Below are positions 24,589-34,356 of a stretch of DNA of 44,791 bases, piece after piece (within the stretch, counting starts at the first letter, position 1; each line of letters begins with the position of its first letter). A program made the position numbers and the translations under genes. The stretch lies in NCBI GenBank assembly GCA_947459425.1, contig CANHDJ010000027.1, positions 1-44,791 of the forward strand. The letters are read 5' to 3'. The notes under the pieces are model-generated. The model was not told where the DNA came from. It saw only the letters and a program-made list of their open reading frames with translations, and made no database searches. The stretch comes from Ignavibacteria bacterium (GTDB lineage: Bacteria > Bacteroidota > Ignavibacteria > Kapaibacteriales > UBA4661).

Positions 24589-25761
24589 CTAGGAGTTAAG
24601 GTAAATACGCGGCACACGAGCGGTAATGCCGGTTAAAATTTCGTAAGATATAGTGCCAAGTTCTTGCGCCCACTCATCGGCATCAATGCGTACTTCTCCA
24701 TGTTCTGAAGTTTGCGAACCCAGCAAATACACACTTTCACCAACAGAAAATTTCGCATCGCCCACATCCACCATGCACTGATCCATACAAATCGTGCCGA
24801 CGATGGGGAAATACTGCCCGCCAATCATCACTCGTGCTTTGCCCGTCAAACTGCGTCGTAGCCCATCAGCATAGCCAATAGGAATAGTCGCAATCGTGGT
24901 TTCTCGCGGCGTGGTATAGCGCCGTCCGTAGCTGACGGGTTCTCCGGCGGCTAGACGACGAAGGGAGATAATGCTGGTTTTTAGCGACATTACGGGCTTC
25001 ACATCAAGTGGCGAGGCGAGTTCCGGCGAAGGATTATAGCCGTAGAGCGCTATTCCGGGTCGAAGGAGCGTAAAAGCCGCTTCTGCACTACTGTCCGCGA
25101 CTGCGCCGCTATTGGCAGCATGAACATAACGAAACAGAAATCCCGCATCACGCAAGGTCTGGAGGGTATCATTCAATCGCCGTACTTGCAGGTGAAAATA
25201 ACGTTTATCGGCTTCGTCGGCAGTCGCAAAATGCGTACAGATACCATGAATCGTGATATTCGGCAAATAGCTTGCAGAGCGCATAAATTCAAGCGCCTCG
25301 TTAGGTGGAATGCCGTCGCGGTGCATTCCTGTGTCGAGCGTGAGATGGGCATTGAGTATGCGCCCTGTTCGCGCCGCTTCCGCAGAGAAAGCTCTCATGG
25401 TTTCAAGTGATGCCGCGCAAAACTCCAAATTGAGCCGACAATACTCCGCCGCGCCATGTGGAAACGGCGGCGTGACAACAGCAATCGGTATTTCGTAGGG
25501 AATACGCCTGTCGGAACGGAGCGGCTCGGCTTCGGCGGCAAATGCCACCCCCAGCATTGTTGCGCCTTCTGCAATAAGCGCCTTTGCACACGGCACAATA
25601 CCGTGTCCGTAAGCATCGGCTTTGACAACAGGCATAACTTCCGTATTTCCGCCACGAGTGCGAATAGCGCGAAAATTTGCCCGAAGTTGCGCCAAATCTA
25701 CCTCGGCAATGGTGGTACGGAGCGGATATTCTTGCCGATAATCGTGTGTGGTGTAGTTCAT
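24589..25761 (-). CDS. alr: Alanine racemase
   Basis: A PLP enzyme that supplies D-alanine for peptidoglycan. The N-terminal barrel begins AEVDLAQLRANFRAIR, with the PLP lysine in VMPVVKADAYGHG. LTLDTGMHRDG, HAANSGAV and LRPGIALYGY follow. The C-terminal beta domain holds the catalytic tyrosine region (SYGRRYTTPRETTIATIPIGYADG) and GTICMDQCMVDVG. 390 residues, normal length. manC follows on the same strand with a 6-bp gap. Confidence 0.95.
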   Translation of the reverse strand: MNYTTHDYRQEYPLRTTIAEVDLAQLRANFRAIRTRGGNTEVMPVVKADAYGHGIVPCAKALIAEGATMLGVAFAAEAEPLRSDRRIPYEIPIAVVTPPFPHGAAEYCRLNLEFCAASLETMRAFSAEAARTGRILNAHLTLDTGMHRDGIPPNEALEFMRSASYLPNITIHGICTHFATADEADKRYFHLQVRRLNDTLQTLRDAGFLFRYVHAANSGAVADSSAEAAFTLLRPGIALYGYNPSPELASPLDVKPVMSLKTSIISLRRLAAGEPVSYGRRYTTPRETTIATIPIGYADGLRRSLTGKARVMIGGQYFPIVGTICMDQCMVDVGDAKFSVGESVYLLGSQTSEHGEVRIDADEWAQELGTISYEILTGITARVPRIYLNS

Positions 25762-25828
25762 AATCAGTTATAGTTGTTGGCAATGGAAGATTCTCAAACA
25801 GCACCTGAATGTATTATGCACAGTACAC

Positions 25829-27673
25829 TCACACCTGCTGCAAAATCTCCACAGCCATTGAATATTTCTTGAATGGCGGCATCAAGTAAATGCCTTGAAT
25901 CATCGGTTTTGCCTTGCGCAGAAAATCCACCGCAAGCGCAATACCTTCGCGCGTTGCCGATTCCAAGCCACCGGAGGCATTTGCCTCGTGAATACGGGTG
26001 CGAACCCAATCGGGGATATACATTCCCGGAACTTCGTGGTGCAGGAAATCCGCATGGCGAGCCGAGCGAAGCGGTATCACGCCGAGCATGATGTGAATTT
26101 TGATGTGCTTGGTACGCTCTAAAAACCGATGCAATGTCTCTTCGTCAAAGACAGGCTGCGAGAAGGCTACGTGTGCGCCTTGCGCTGCCTTTTCTTCCAA
26201 ACGACGGACTTCGCGGTCGAGATCGTAAGCAGCAGGATTGCAAGCACAGGCAATACAAAACTGCGTTTTGCCGCCAATCGGATTTCCCATCAAATCGCGC
26301 CCGTCGTTCATCTGCCCCAAAGCACGTATAAGCCCGATGGAATCTACATCATAGACCGATGTTGCGTAAGGGAAATCGCCAATTTGCGTTGGGTCGCCCG
26401 TCACGGCAAGAATATTTTTTACGCCCATAGCGTGTGCGCCGAGCAACTCCGACTGCAAGCCAATCATATTGCGATCGCGGCAAGCCAAATGCGCCAGACA
26501 TTCGATTCCCACTTGTGTTTGAACGATTTGCGAAATAGCAATCGAACTCATCCGAAGCCGCGCCCGTGCGCCATCGGAGATATTCACCGCATCCAAGCCA
26601 TTCTTTTTCAAATACTCCGCGCCTTCAAGAATGCTCGACAAATCCAAGCCGCGCGGCACGTCCAGTTCTACGGTTGTGAGCAGTTTTTTACCAAGATTAT
26701 CGAAAAAACTCGTCGTCGCGCCATCGGCAACTTCCGGATCGGAATGGGACGAAACCTTGATTTCCGGCTTCCGCGAACCAATAACGGCATCCCGCACTGC
26801 CTCAGCAATGGCGCGGGTGTGTTCCACCGTGCCGCCGCCTTCGCAGCCCACGATACGCGCTCCAGCTTCCACCAAACGCTTGATAGATTGCGCCACATAG
26901 CGTGGTTCGGCGTTGTAAATTGCTTTCCCATCCACCAGCGTCGGAATCCCCACATCGGGCTGCGAACAAAGCGGTACGCCGTCGGCATGAAAATTCTTGA
27001 GAATATCCATCATGCGCTGCGGACCAACCGTGCCATTGGTGCCGATTGCCGCAACGCCCTTGCGTACAAGGCGCAAGGCGACATCGGTGGGAAATGAAGT
27101 CGCCAAAACAGCACCATCTTCCGGAAATGTTTTCTGGGCGATAATCGGCACATCGGCGGCAACGAACTTTGCTGCATCAATCGCTAATTCCAGTTCTTCC
27201 ACATCTATAAACGATTTCAGCATCAAAACATCTGCTCCGCCATCTACCAACGCGGTTATCTGCTCGACAAATGCCGCACGAACATCATCGCGATTCAATG
27301 TTCCAAGCGGCGTGAGAAATTTTCCAACTGGTCCGACAACACCCGCAACAAACGCCTTATGCTGTGCGGCATAGCGAGCTATCCAAACGCCCGTGCGATT
27401 GAGTTCATAGACCTTATCGCCAAAACCGTAGCGTTCAAGCGTTAGGCGGTTGGCGTGTTCGGTATTGCTTTGTAGCAAATGAGCGCCGGCATCCAAGAAA
27501 GCACGATGAATATCTTCAATAAGCACCGATTGTTTGCTGTTGTAAACGCACGGCGGGAAGTCGGTAAAACCTCGCTCGGTGAGTTCTGCTGCGATAGAAC
27601 CATCGGTAACAAGCGGTGCAGATTCGGTGAGGCGTTCGAGAAATGAATTTTTAGAAGGGCTGGTAATGAGCAT
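25829..27673 (-). CDS. Fused homocysteine S-methyltransferase-like / methylenetetrahydrofolate reductase
   Basis: 614 residues. The start is ATG 27673; a longer frame runs up to 27844 without family similarity. The N-terminal half is a homocysteine-methyltransferase-type barrel (about 15-300). The C-terminal half is a MTHFR barrel (VELDVPRGLDLSSILEGAEYL..., LLGAHAMGVKNILAVTGDP, FSQPVFDEETL, GVIPLRSARHADFLHHEVPG). Together the halves would make and use methyl-THF for methionine, as in B. subtilis YitJ. Odd: the zinc ligands of the first half are missing. The usual GxNC reads GTNG (211-214), and the usual GGCCGT reads GCEGGGT (276-282). The N-terminal GDGAMGT reads TDGSIAA. The MTHFR half looks sound; the first half may use another chemistry or be inactive. 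Confidence 0.85.
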   Translation of the reverse strand: MLITSPSKNSFLERLTESAPLVTDGSIAAELTERGFTDFPPCVYNSKQSVLIEDIHRAFLDAGAHLLQSNTEHANRLTLERYGFGDKVYELNRTGVWIARYAAQHKAFVAGVVGPVGKFLTPLGTLNRDDVRAAFVEQITALVDGGADVLMLKSFIDVEELELAIDAAKFVAADVPIIAQKTFPEDGAVLATSFPTDVALRLVRKGVAAIGTNGTVGPQRMMDILKNFHADGVPLCSQPDVGIPTLVDGKAIYNAEPRYVAQSIKRLVEAGARIVGCEGGGTVEHTRAIAEAVRDAVIGSRKPEIKVSSHSDPEVADGATTSFFDNLGKKLLTTVELDVPRGLDLSSILEGAEYLKKNGLDAVNISDGARARLRMSSIAISQIVQTQVGIECLAHLACRDRNMIGLQSELLGAHAMGVKNILAVTGDPTQIGDFPYATSVYDVDSIGLIRALGQMNDGRDLMGNPIGGKTQFCIACACNPAAYDLDREVRRLEEKAAQGAHVAFSQPVFDEETLHRFLERTKHIKIHIMLGVIPLRSARHADFLHHEVPGMYIPDWVRTRIHEANASGGLESATREGIALAVDFLRKAKPMIQGIYLMPPFKKYSMAVEILQQV

Positions 27674-27729
27674 ACGATTGGGAATGTGGTCGGTGCAAAA
27701 ATCGGTCTTTTGGGATAAAAGAAGGACGG

Positions 27730-27737
27730 CAAATTTA
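27730..27737 (-). promoter_or_regulatory. Possible -7 element for the methyltransferase/MTHFR gene
   Basis: Minus strand reads TAAATTTG (TAnnTTTG), 56 bp upstream of the start at 27673. No well-spaced -33 box was found. Confidence 0.4.
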
Positions 27738-27861
27738 CGATAAAATCGGGAAATATGCGTGATGGCAAAAATAATCTCCTTCATTTCTGCCTCACAGCGC
27801 ACCATCACTGCCTTTAACACTTCTTTAACACTTCGTTTGCCCAAAGTCTTTCATTTTTCCG

Positions 27862-27869
27862 TAACTTTG
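27862..27869 (+). promoter_or_regulatory. FCB-type -7 element for the S41 protease gene
   Basis: TAACTTTG at 27862-27869 (TAnnTTTG), with TTTG 22 nt upstream, a slightly long spacer. The leader before the ATG at 27960 is about 85 nt, A/T-rich, with no Shine-Dalgarno sequence. Confidence 0.5.
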
Positions 27870-27959
27870 TATCGTTCTCTTTCGTTTACATTTCTGGCGC
27901 ACCAGCGCTTCGTCTTTAACAATATTGTCGTCAATTTCACCTTAATTCTTTCCAATTCT

Positions 27960-29564
27960 ATGAATAAAAAACTTTGGCTTACCGCCGCCGCATTTCTGAT
28001 TTTAGGCATTGCCGGAGGCGTATTTTTGCAACCCGTCACCTCGCAAGACGAGTGGTCGGCGCAAGCAGGTAAATTGAATAATCTGCTGTTCTATATCTCG
28101 AAGTATCATGTCGATAGCAATAGTGCGGCAAAAGTTGGCGAAAGCGCTATCAAAGGCGCATTAGATCAGCTTAACGACCCGTATGCCGACTACCTTCCGG
28201 CAAAACAAAAAGAGAATTTCGACGAGTCGTTTCGCGGGAATTACTTCGGTATTGGTATTCGCTTTGGTATCCTGAAAGATACTCTCACGGTCATTACACC
28301 TATCTTTGACGGACCAAGCGAAAAAGTTGGGCTGCTTTGCGGCGATAAAATCGTGAAAATCAACGGTGAAAATGCTATTGGCATCAAACAAGACAGTGTA
28401 CCGCGCAAACTCAAAGGTCCGCTTGGCACGAAAGTGACCGTGACGGTCAAACGTGCAGGAACGGACAATCTTTTAGATGTAGAAATTACCCGCAGCCAAA
28501 TCAATACGCCAGCACTTGTTGCTTGCTACATGATGGATAAAGAAACGGGATACATTTTTATTGACCGTTTTGCGGCAACGACAACTCAAGATGTGGTCGA
28601 AGGCGTAAAAAGCCTCAAAAAACAAGGAATGAAGCGCCTTGTGTTAGACCTGCGAAACAATCCCGGCGGTTATCTCGACCAAGCATGGCGCTTGGCAGAC
28701 GAATTTATCAAAGGTGGCAGCACCCTTGTTTACACCAAAGACCGTACCAATCAAATCCGTGAGTCCTACCCTTCCACCGATGGCGGAAATTTAGAAGACT
28801 TACCATTGGTGGTCTTGGTTAATGGCGGCTCTGCATCGGCAAGTGAGATTGTTTCCGGTGCAATTCAAGACCTCGACCGTGGCATTGTCGTTGGTGAAAC
28901 AACATTCGGTAAAGGCTTGGTACAACAGTTTTTCCCGCTCAATGACGGTTCGTCAGTAAAATTCACAACGGCAAAATACTATACTCCTTCGGGACGCTTG
29001 ATTCAACGCGCTTTCAAAGATAAAAAGTCCTATTATGCGCAAGATGGTCGGGTTGACCTTCAAGAGGGGGCAAATTTCGAGCATAGCCGCGAAATATCTG
29101 ATTCGAGCCGTCCTGCGTTCAAAACGACAGGCGGACGCAAGGTTGTTGGCGGCGGCGGCATTGTGCCGGATTACGTTGTCAAAAGCGACACCGTTGGCAA
29201 ACTTTATCAAGCACTTGCCAGAGGTGGCGTATTTCCTGACGCGACGCAAAATTACATTCTGAAAAATGGCAATGCCATTCGCAAAAAATATGGCAAAGAC
29301 TTGAAAGCATTTTTGAACGGCTACAAAGTGGATGATGCGCTTTTAGCGACATTCAAGGAAATTGCACAAGAGAAAAAAATTGAATGGAACGAAGAACAAT
29401 GGAAAATCGAAGAGCCTCTACTTCGTACGACGATGAAGGGTATGGTTGCAAATTTTGTCTGGAACTGGCAAGACAGCGCGTTTATCTTGGCATATATGCA
29501 AAGCAAACAACTCGAAAAAGCAATGACGCTTTTTCCAGAAGCTGCAAAAATGGCGAAGTTCTAA
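27960..29564 (+). CDS. C-terminal processing peptidase, S41 family (CtpA-like)
   Basis: 534 residues from ATG 27960 (MNKKLWLT...), which gives an N-terminal membrane anchor/signal (about 5-25). A longer frame from 27759 runs through the promoter and is not used. A PDZ domain lies at about 95-180 (VITPIFDGPSEKVGLLCGDKIVKING). The S41 core has LVLDLRNNPGGYLDQA, the catalytic serine in SASASE (291-296) and the lysine in TFGKGLVQ (K318). A helical C-terminal region follows. It acts in the periplasm, trimming proteins from their C-termini. Divergent from the MTHFR fusion and followed by a strong terminator. Confidence 0.93.
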   Translation: MNKKLWLTAAAFLILGIAGGVFLQPVTSQDEWSAQAGKLNNLLFYISKYHVDSNSAAKVGESAIKGALDQLNDPYADYLPAKQKENFDESFRGNYFGIGIRFGILKDTLTVITPIFDGPSEKVGLLCGDKIVKINGENAIGIKQDSVPRKLKGPLGTKVTVTVKRAGTDNLLDVEITRSQINTPALVACYMMDKETGYIFIDRFAATTTQDVVEGVKSLKKQGMKRLVLDLRNNPGGYLDQAWRLADEFIKGGSTLVYTKDRTNQIRESYPSTDGGNLEDLPLVVLVNGGSASASEIVSGAIQDLDRGIVVGETTFGKGLVQQFFPLNDGSSVKFTTAKYYTPSGRLIQRAFKDKKSYYAQDGRVDLQEGANFEHSREISDSSRPAFKTTGGRKVVGGGGIVPDYVVKSDTVGKLYQALARGGVFPDATQNYILKNGNAIRKKYGKDLKAFLNGYKVDDALLATFKEIAQEKKIEWNEEQWKIEEPLLRTTMKGMVANFVWNWQDSAFILAYMQSKQLEKAMTLFPEAAKMAKF

Positions 29565-29590
29565 TCCTGTGACTCTTCATTGAAGATATG

Positions 29591-29629
29591 CCCTGCTTTG
29601 GACGCAATGCCAAGGCAGGGATTTTTTTT
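29591..29629 (+). terminator. Intrinsic terminator after the S41 protease gene
   Basis: An 11-bp stem with one G-T pair (29591-29601 with 29610-29620), 8-nt loop, then A and eight T. It separates the protease from the rpmH promoter. Confidence 0.88.
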
Positions 29630-29656
29630 GCGACAAGAAACGGAAAAAAAATGCGG

Positions 29657-29683
29657 TTGTCTTCCAAAAAATTGCTATATTTG
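29657..29683 (+). promoter_or_regulatory. FCB-type promoter for rpmH
   Basis: TTG at 29657-29659, 16 nt, TATATTTG at 29676-29683; it lies 76 bp upstream of the rpmH start and directly after the preceding terminator. It probably drives rpmH-rnpA-yidD-yidC. Confidence 0.65.
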
Positions 29684-29759
29684 CAGTCTTTCGCGCAAAT
29701 AGCGCCGCAATAATTTCGCCAAACAATTTTCGTTTTTTACTGTTATCTTTTAACGACCA

Positions 29760-29915
29760 ATGAAACGCACTTACCAACCCAGCAAGTTGCGCCGCCGCAA
29801 AGTACACGGCTTCCGCGCACGCATGGCGACCAAAAATGGACGCAAAGTTATCGCGGCACGCCGCGCAAAAGGACGGCATCGCCTCACGGTGAGCGATGAG
29901 CCACGCAACGGTTAA
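29760..29915 (+). CDS. rpmH: 50S ribosomal protein L34
   Basis: 51 residues: [20 protein letters not shown], then [20 protein letters not shown] and a short tail VSDEPRNG. This matches L34 closely in sequence, length and extreme basicity. The tail after RLTVS is a few residues longer than in E. coli. First gene of the conserved block rpmH-rnpA-yidD-yidC. Here it follows a protease gene rather than dnaA, so the replication origin is probably not adjacent. Confidence 0.97.
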   Translation: MKRTYQPSKLRRRKVHGFRARMATKNGRKVIAARRAKGRHRLTVSDEPRNG

Positions 29916-30057
29916 TGTCTTGATTCCGGCTTCTTGTGTCGGATTGATTGTTGCTTATTCCCTCTGCGGAGAAATCCTTTTCGGTTAATAATTCCTTCAT
30001 CAGGCGCATGAATACGTTTCTTGCGCCTGATTTGTGTTTGGCTGTTCGCAAAATTCT

Positions 30058-30600
30058 ATGGTACAGAATACGTTTGCAGAGACGAACAACGTCCGTATTG
30101 CTCCGCTCAAAGGGCATGGCGCATTCGATGTCGTGTTCGAGCATGGTGCGCGGTTTGCTTATCGTGGCGTAACGGGGTTCATTCTCTTTCGTCACGTCAT
30201 AACAGCACCGGAAAAATCGGCATTGCCAGAATTAGCACGATTTATCGCCATTCCAGACGATACCTTGCTCGTCGGCGTGGCAGCAAAACGCCGAACACGC
30301 CCGGCAGTCATGCGGAACCGTATCAAACGTCTTTTGCGGGCAAGTGTCCAAGCGGCACTCTGGGATGCCCACGCTATGCGGTTTCATGCAGACAAAACGC
30401 CTTTTCCGATAGCAGCTATTGTACTGATTTGCAACATCATTCCCGCAAAGCCGTCTCTATTGCATCTGGCGGACGTTCAACCGCTTGTTGAACGTATTTT
30501 CCAGAATGCCGAGCGTTTTTGCAATCATGCTACCGAGCGCCAGCGCACGGCAGCATCTTCTTCGCCCACAACGCTGGTTACCAAAGGTGATGTCGCATGA
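30058..30600 (+). CDS. rnpA: Ribonuclease P protein component
   Basis: The protein subunit that helps the RNase P RNA cut tRNA leaders. The core is divergent at the N-terminus ([23 protein letters not shown]), but the diagnostic basic helix [21 protein letters not shown] is clear. 180 residues, with a tail of about 50 residues beyond the usual end ([19 protein letters not shown]...). ATG 30058 is preferred over 30034 because it lies nearer the conserved start, but neither has a good ribosome-binding site. Its stop overlaps the yidD start (ATGA). Confidence 0.88.
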   Translation: MVQNTFAETNNVRIAPLKGHGAFDVVFEHGARFAYRGVTGFILFRHVITAPEKSALPELARFIAIPDDTLLVGVAAKRRTRPAVMRNRIKRLLRASVQAALWDAHAMRFHADKTPFPIAAIVLICNIIPAKPSLLHLADVQPLVERIFQNAERFCNHATERQRTAASSSPTTLVTKGDVA

Positions 30601-30806
30601 AATGGCTTGTTCTCTTGTTTTTGCGTATCTACAAGCGCATGATTTCGCCCTTACTTCCGGCGGCGTGTCGCTTTTACCCGACGTGTTCAGTATATGCGAT
30701 TGAAGCGGTCGAAAAGTATGGTGCTATGCGCGGCGGCTGGCTGGCACTCAAGCGCATTGGAAAATGCCATCCTTTTCATCCGGGCGGTGTTGACCTTGTT
30801 CCGTAA
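30597..30806 (+). CDS. yidD: Membrane protein insertion efficiency factor YidD
   Basis: 69 residues. The family signature is complete: [33 protein letters not shown], then [17 protein letters not shown], with the three conserved cysteines. It is a small amphipathic membrane-associated protein that aids YidC-dependent insertion. Overlaps rnpA by 4 bp and lies 65 bp before yidC. Confidence 0.96.
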   Translation: MKWLVLLFLRIYKRMISPLLPAACRFYPTCSVYAIEAVEKYGAMRGGWLALKRIGKCHPFHPGGVDLVP

Positions 30807-30871
30807 CATCGAATACTAAAATAATTTCTTCTTCGTAATTTCTTCTTCATAATTCGTCATTAACTAACTCT

Positions 30872-32842
30872 ATGGAACGTAAGCAGTTTATCGGCTTTTT
30901 GCTCATTGGTATTATTGTTGCGGGATACATGACATGGACTTCCATCCAAGCACCGCCGCCAAAACCTGCATCAAACGCCAAGCAACAAAGCGATTCCATC
31001 GCAAAATCTTCCGCGAAAACTTCCCCTGACCAAACCTCGAAGCCGCCCATCGGAGAACAAACCGCACAAGCAGGCTCGTCAAAACAAGCCGCGCCATCCT
31101 CAAACCCGCTTCACACCAAGTACGGCGCACTCTATGAGCGACACCTTTCCGGTGCGAATGAGTCCATCGTTGTCGAAAACGACCTCATCAAAGCCCGCAT
31201 TATTGCTCAAGGTGGCGCGGTGCGTTCATGGCGTTTGAAAGAATTTAAATCGTGGTATGGCGATACTGTCCAACTTGTTCCGTATAAAAATCAATTTGGC
31301 GCACTCGGTATCAAATTCACCGATAAAAACGATGGTCAAAACGGCACAACCCGCGAAAGCAACGTTGTTGATACGCGAGAACTCTTTTTTACGGTGAATA
31401 ATCCTCGCAGCAAAGGCAATTACTTCCGTGTGACGGGGAATGATTCCGTGAGCATTGTCGCCACGCTTGCCCTTGCCAATGGCGGTATCATTGAGAAAAC
31501 CTATACGTTTTACGGCAAAAGCTATCACACCAATCTTGCCGTCCGCGTTAGTGGTATGGACGGCGTGATGGACAAAAAGTATTCGCTGCTCTGGCAAAAT
31601 GGCTTGCAATATCAAGAGAAAAATAGTGTTGATGAATCCGGTCAAGCAAAAGCATGGTTGGAGCAGAATCGGACGGCATCCGAGATTGACGCAGGCGTAG
31701 AGCCGAAGCCAATAGAAACCAATGGCGTACTCGACTTTGCTGCGATTAAATCGAAATACTTTCTTGCCGCCATTAAGCCTTCGGCAGAACTAAGCAATGG
31801 AACGCTCCAAACGACGCTGACGGGCTACAAAATGGACGCTCCGCAAGAGGGTATCATGGAGTATTACGATGTAAAAATTGATGTGCCGTACAGCAACAAC
31901 CGCGTCGATAATTTCACGGTCTATATTGGTCCGGTGGACTACAATATTTTGAAACCTTACGGCTTGGAGTCCGCATTTAACTTCGCGGCGCAATCATTTT
32001 TAGGCATACAGCATATTGCTCGCCCTGTGGGTGAATACTTCATTTTGCCGCTTCTGACCTTTGTCTATAAATTCATCGTCTCGAACTATGGTTTAGCGAT
32101 TATCATTTTTTCTCTGCTGATGAAAGTGCTTCTGCATCCCCTCACCGTCGGGCAGACACGGACGGCACAGAAGATGCAACTTCTGGCACCGGAAATGGAA
32201 AAAATTAAGGCAAAGTACAAAGACGATATGCAAAAGCAGCAACAGGAAACCATGGCGCTTTATGGGCAATACGGCATCAATCCTGCGGGCGGGTGTTTGC
32301 CGCTTCTGTTGCAAATTCCAATTTTTACGGCGTTGTATAGCGTCTTTTCCTCCGATATTTCCTTGCGCCAAACGCCATTTTTTGGCTGGATAACGGATTT
32401 GTCGGTGGCGGATGAAATCGTGCGTTTGCCCTTCAAACTTCCGCTTGCCAATATGGATATTGTTTCCGGCTTGGCAATTGCTTCGGGTTTGGCAATGTTT
32501 GCCCAGCAATACGCAACCGTCAAAGATCCGCAGCAACGCGCAATGGTCTATATGATGCCGGTGATGATGACGCTTGCTTTTAGCAGTATGCCGGCGGGAT
32601 TGTCGCTGTATTACTTCATGTTCAACATCTTGAGTGTGGCGCAGCAATACTACGCAACACACTTTGCAAAAAATAAGATGACCCTTGAAGACCTGAAAAA
32701 AGCACCGAAAAAAGAAGGTTGGCTGCAAAAAAGGCTTCGTGAAGCACAGGGCATGGCAGAGCAGCAAGGACGCACACTTCCTGGGCAATCCTCCAATGGA
32801 AAATCCGGTAGTAGCGATAAAACGAATAAAAATCGGAAATAG
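30872..32842 (+). CDS. yidC: Membrane protein insertase YidC
   Basis: 656 residues of the Gram-negative type. An N-terminal helix (IGFLLIGIIVAGYMTW) is followed by a long disordered Ser/Lys linker and a periplasmic beta-supersandwich (about 90-370). The insertase core has five helices: YGLAIIIFSLLMKVLLHPLT holds the conserved arginine-groove region with QTRTAQKMQLLAPEM after it, then PAGGCLPLLLQIPIFTALYSV and the C-terminal helices. A charged tail ends in Lys/Asn. Last gene of the rpmH block; mnmE, which often follows, is absent here. Confidence 0.96.
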   Translation: MERKQFIGFLLIGIIVAGYMTWTSIQAPPPKPASNAKQQSDSIAKSSAKTSPDQTSKPPIGEQTAQAGSSKQAAPSSNPLHTKYGALYERHLSGANESIVVENDLIKARIIAQGGAVRSWRLKEFKSWYGDTVQLVPYKNQFGALGIKFTDKNDGQNGTTRESNVVDTRELFFTVNNPRSKGNYFRVTGNDSVSIVATLALANGGIIEKTYTFYGKSYHTNLAVRVSGMDGVMDKKYSLLWQNGLQYQEKNSVDESGQAKAWLEQNRTASEIDAGVEPKPIETNGVLDFAAIKSKYFLAAIKPSAELSNGTLQTTLTGYKMDAPQEGIMEYYDVKIDVPYSNNRVDNFTVYIGPVDYNILKPYGLESAFNFAAQSFLGIQHIARPVGEYFILPLLTFVYKFIVSNYGLAIIIFSLLMKVLLHPLTVGQTRTAQKMQLLAPEMEKIKAKYKDDMQKQQQETMALYGQYGINPAGGCLPLLLQIPIFTALYSVFSSDISLRQTPFFGWITDLSVADEIVRLPFKLPLANMDIVSGLAIASGLAMFAQQYATVKDPQQRAMVYMMPVMMTLAFSSMPAGLSLYYFMFNILSVAQQYYATHFAKNKMTLEDLKKAPKKEGWLQKRLREAQGMAEQQGRTLPGQSSNGKSGSSDKTNKNRK

Positions 32843-33060
32843 CATTCTATCTTGTGCAAAGTTTTGTACAATCGGGCTGTTCGTGGCGAAAGCGGCGGAC
32901 AGCCTGTTTGCTAAGTGGACAGCCTATCCAATGCCTTCTAGCTGATTATCCAGACTTTTTTACTCCGGTTGTGACGAATTTCTAGTCTTTGTGTGCAGGG
33001 TTTCGTATTTTTACCACTTCGTTTGCTCTCAAATCTTTGTGATATTTTCCGTTGCTTCCC

Positions 33061-34263
33061 ATGAATATTTCCACCTCCAGTCAAGAACTTATTACTCGTG
33101 AAGAGCAGTCTATGTTCCAAGTCTATCGGCGGCTGCCTATTGCTGTTCAACACGCCGAAGGCTGTTACATTACGAGTGTTGATGGGGATAGATACCTTGA
33201 TTTTTTAAGCGGCATTGCCGTTAATGCGCTTGGTTACGGGCATCCGCGCCTTTTGGATGCGATTACGCGCCAAGCGAAAGCATTTATGCACCTTTCCAAT
33301 GTTTTCTACCAAGAACCTCAAGTCGAACTTGCGGAACTACTTATCAGACATACTGGCTATGGGCGTGTATTCTTCTCTAATTCCGGCACGGAAGCTATGG
33401 AGGGCGCATTAAAACTGGCTCGACGCTGGGGCAATGCCCGCGAAAAAACAGAAATTTTGGCATTTAGCGCTGGCTTCCACGGGCGCACCTACGGAGCGCT
33501 TTCGATTATGGCAAAACCGCTCTACAAATCAGGCATGGAGCCGTTTTTGCCCAATACGGCAATCCTGCCCTTTAATAACAGCGAAGCACTCCGCAAGGCG
33601 GTCAATAAGCAAACGTGCGCTGTTGTTCTGGAGTTTTTACAAGGTGAGGGCGGCATTGTCTTTGCCGAGCCGGATTTCGTCAATACGCTACTCGAATTAC
33701 AAGAAGAGTTTGGCTTTCTCCTTATTGGCGACGAAATACAGGCTGGTGCCGGGCGCACGGGTAAATTTTTTGGTTTTGACCATTTTCTCGTCAAACCCGA
33801 TATTGTCACAATGGCAAAAGGCATTGGCGGCGGGCTGCCGCTTGGTGCGATTCTGGCAATGCCTCATTTGGAGAGCGTTTGGGACAAAGGGATGCACGGA
33901 ACAACCTTCGGCGGTAATCCTGTGGCGTGCGCGGCGGGAATTATTGTGATGAAAGAACTCTACGGCGGCGTGATGCGCAATGCCCACGAAGTAGGCTGCT
34001 ATTTGCGCGAAAATCTGAATGTTCTGCAACAAAACTACCCAACCATCATCGAAGAAGTACGCGGTTGCGGGCTGATGGCAGGCTTAAAACTAAGCACCCC
34101 AGCAGCGCCCTTTGTTGAGGCATTGCTCAAACGCTACGTCATTGCAAATGCCACTGCGGATACGGTAATTCGCCTTTTGCCACCGCTCATTGTCTCGCGG
34201 AAAGAAGTTGATGAATTTATTGTGGCAATGCAAGATTGCCTTAAAGCACAAGCAGAGCAGTAA
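33061..34263 (+). CDS. argD: Acetylornithine aminotransferase family protein
   Basis: A class III PLP aminotransferase of 400 residues, starting at ATG 33061 (MNISTSSQELITREEQ). YLDFLSGIAVNALGYGHP, FFSNSGTEAMEGALKLAR, FHGRTYGALS and IGDEIQAGAGRTGKFF carry the PLP contacts. The Schiff-base lysine is in DIVTMAKGIGGGLPLGA, and HGTTFGGNPVACAA completes the site. The closest fit is ArgD (arginine synthesis), but ornithine or succinylornithine aminotransferase cannot be excluded. No other arginine genes are adjacent. A weak promoter, TTTG with TATTTTTA, may lie about 50 bp upstream. Confidence 0.88.
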   Translation: MNISTSSQELITREEQSMFQVYRRLPIAVQHAEGCYITSVDGDRYLDFLSGIAVNALGYGHPRLLDAITRQAKAFMHLSNVFYQEPQVELAELLIRHTGYGRVFFSNSGTEAMEGALKLARRWGNAREKTEILAFSAGFHGRTYGALSIMAKPLYKSGMEPFLPNTAILPFNNSEALRKAVNKQTCAVVLEFLQGEGGIVFAEPDFVNTLLELQEEFGFLLIGDEIQAGAGRTGKFFGFDHFLVKPDIVTMAKGIGGGLPLGAILAMPHLESVWDKGMHGTTFGGNPVACAAGIIVMKELYGGVMRNAHEVGCYLRENLNVLQQNYPTIIEEVRGCGLMAGLKLSTPAAPFVEALLKRYVIANATADTVIRLLPPLIVSRKEVDEFIVAMQDCLKAQAEQ

Positions 34264-34356
34264 GTACTCATCTGCAAACGTCTATTGACGCTGTTTCGGC
34301 TTATTTTTCTTTTTTTTGTTAATACCCCCATTTGCATCTCATTTCAACATTTTTTT

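Noticed and set aside
26129..27097. 322-codon open frame on the plus strand
   Set aside because: Antisense to the methyltransferase/MTHFR fusion, whose protein has clear family motifs. The antisense translation has no domain and odd composition.
29564..29760. Replication origin next to rpmH
   Set aside because: No dnaA gene and no cluster of DnaA boxes seen; the gap holds only a terminator and the rpmH promoter.
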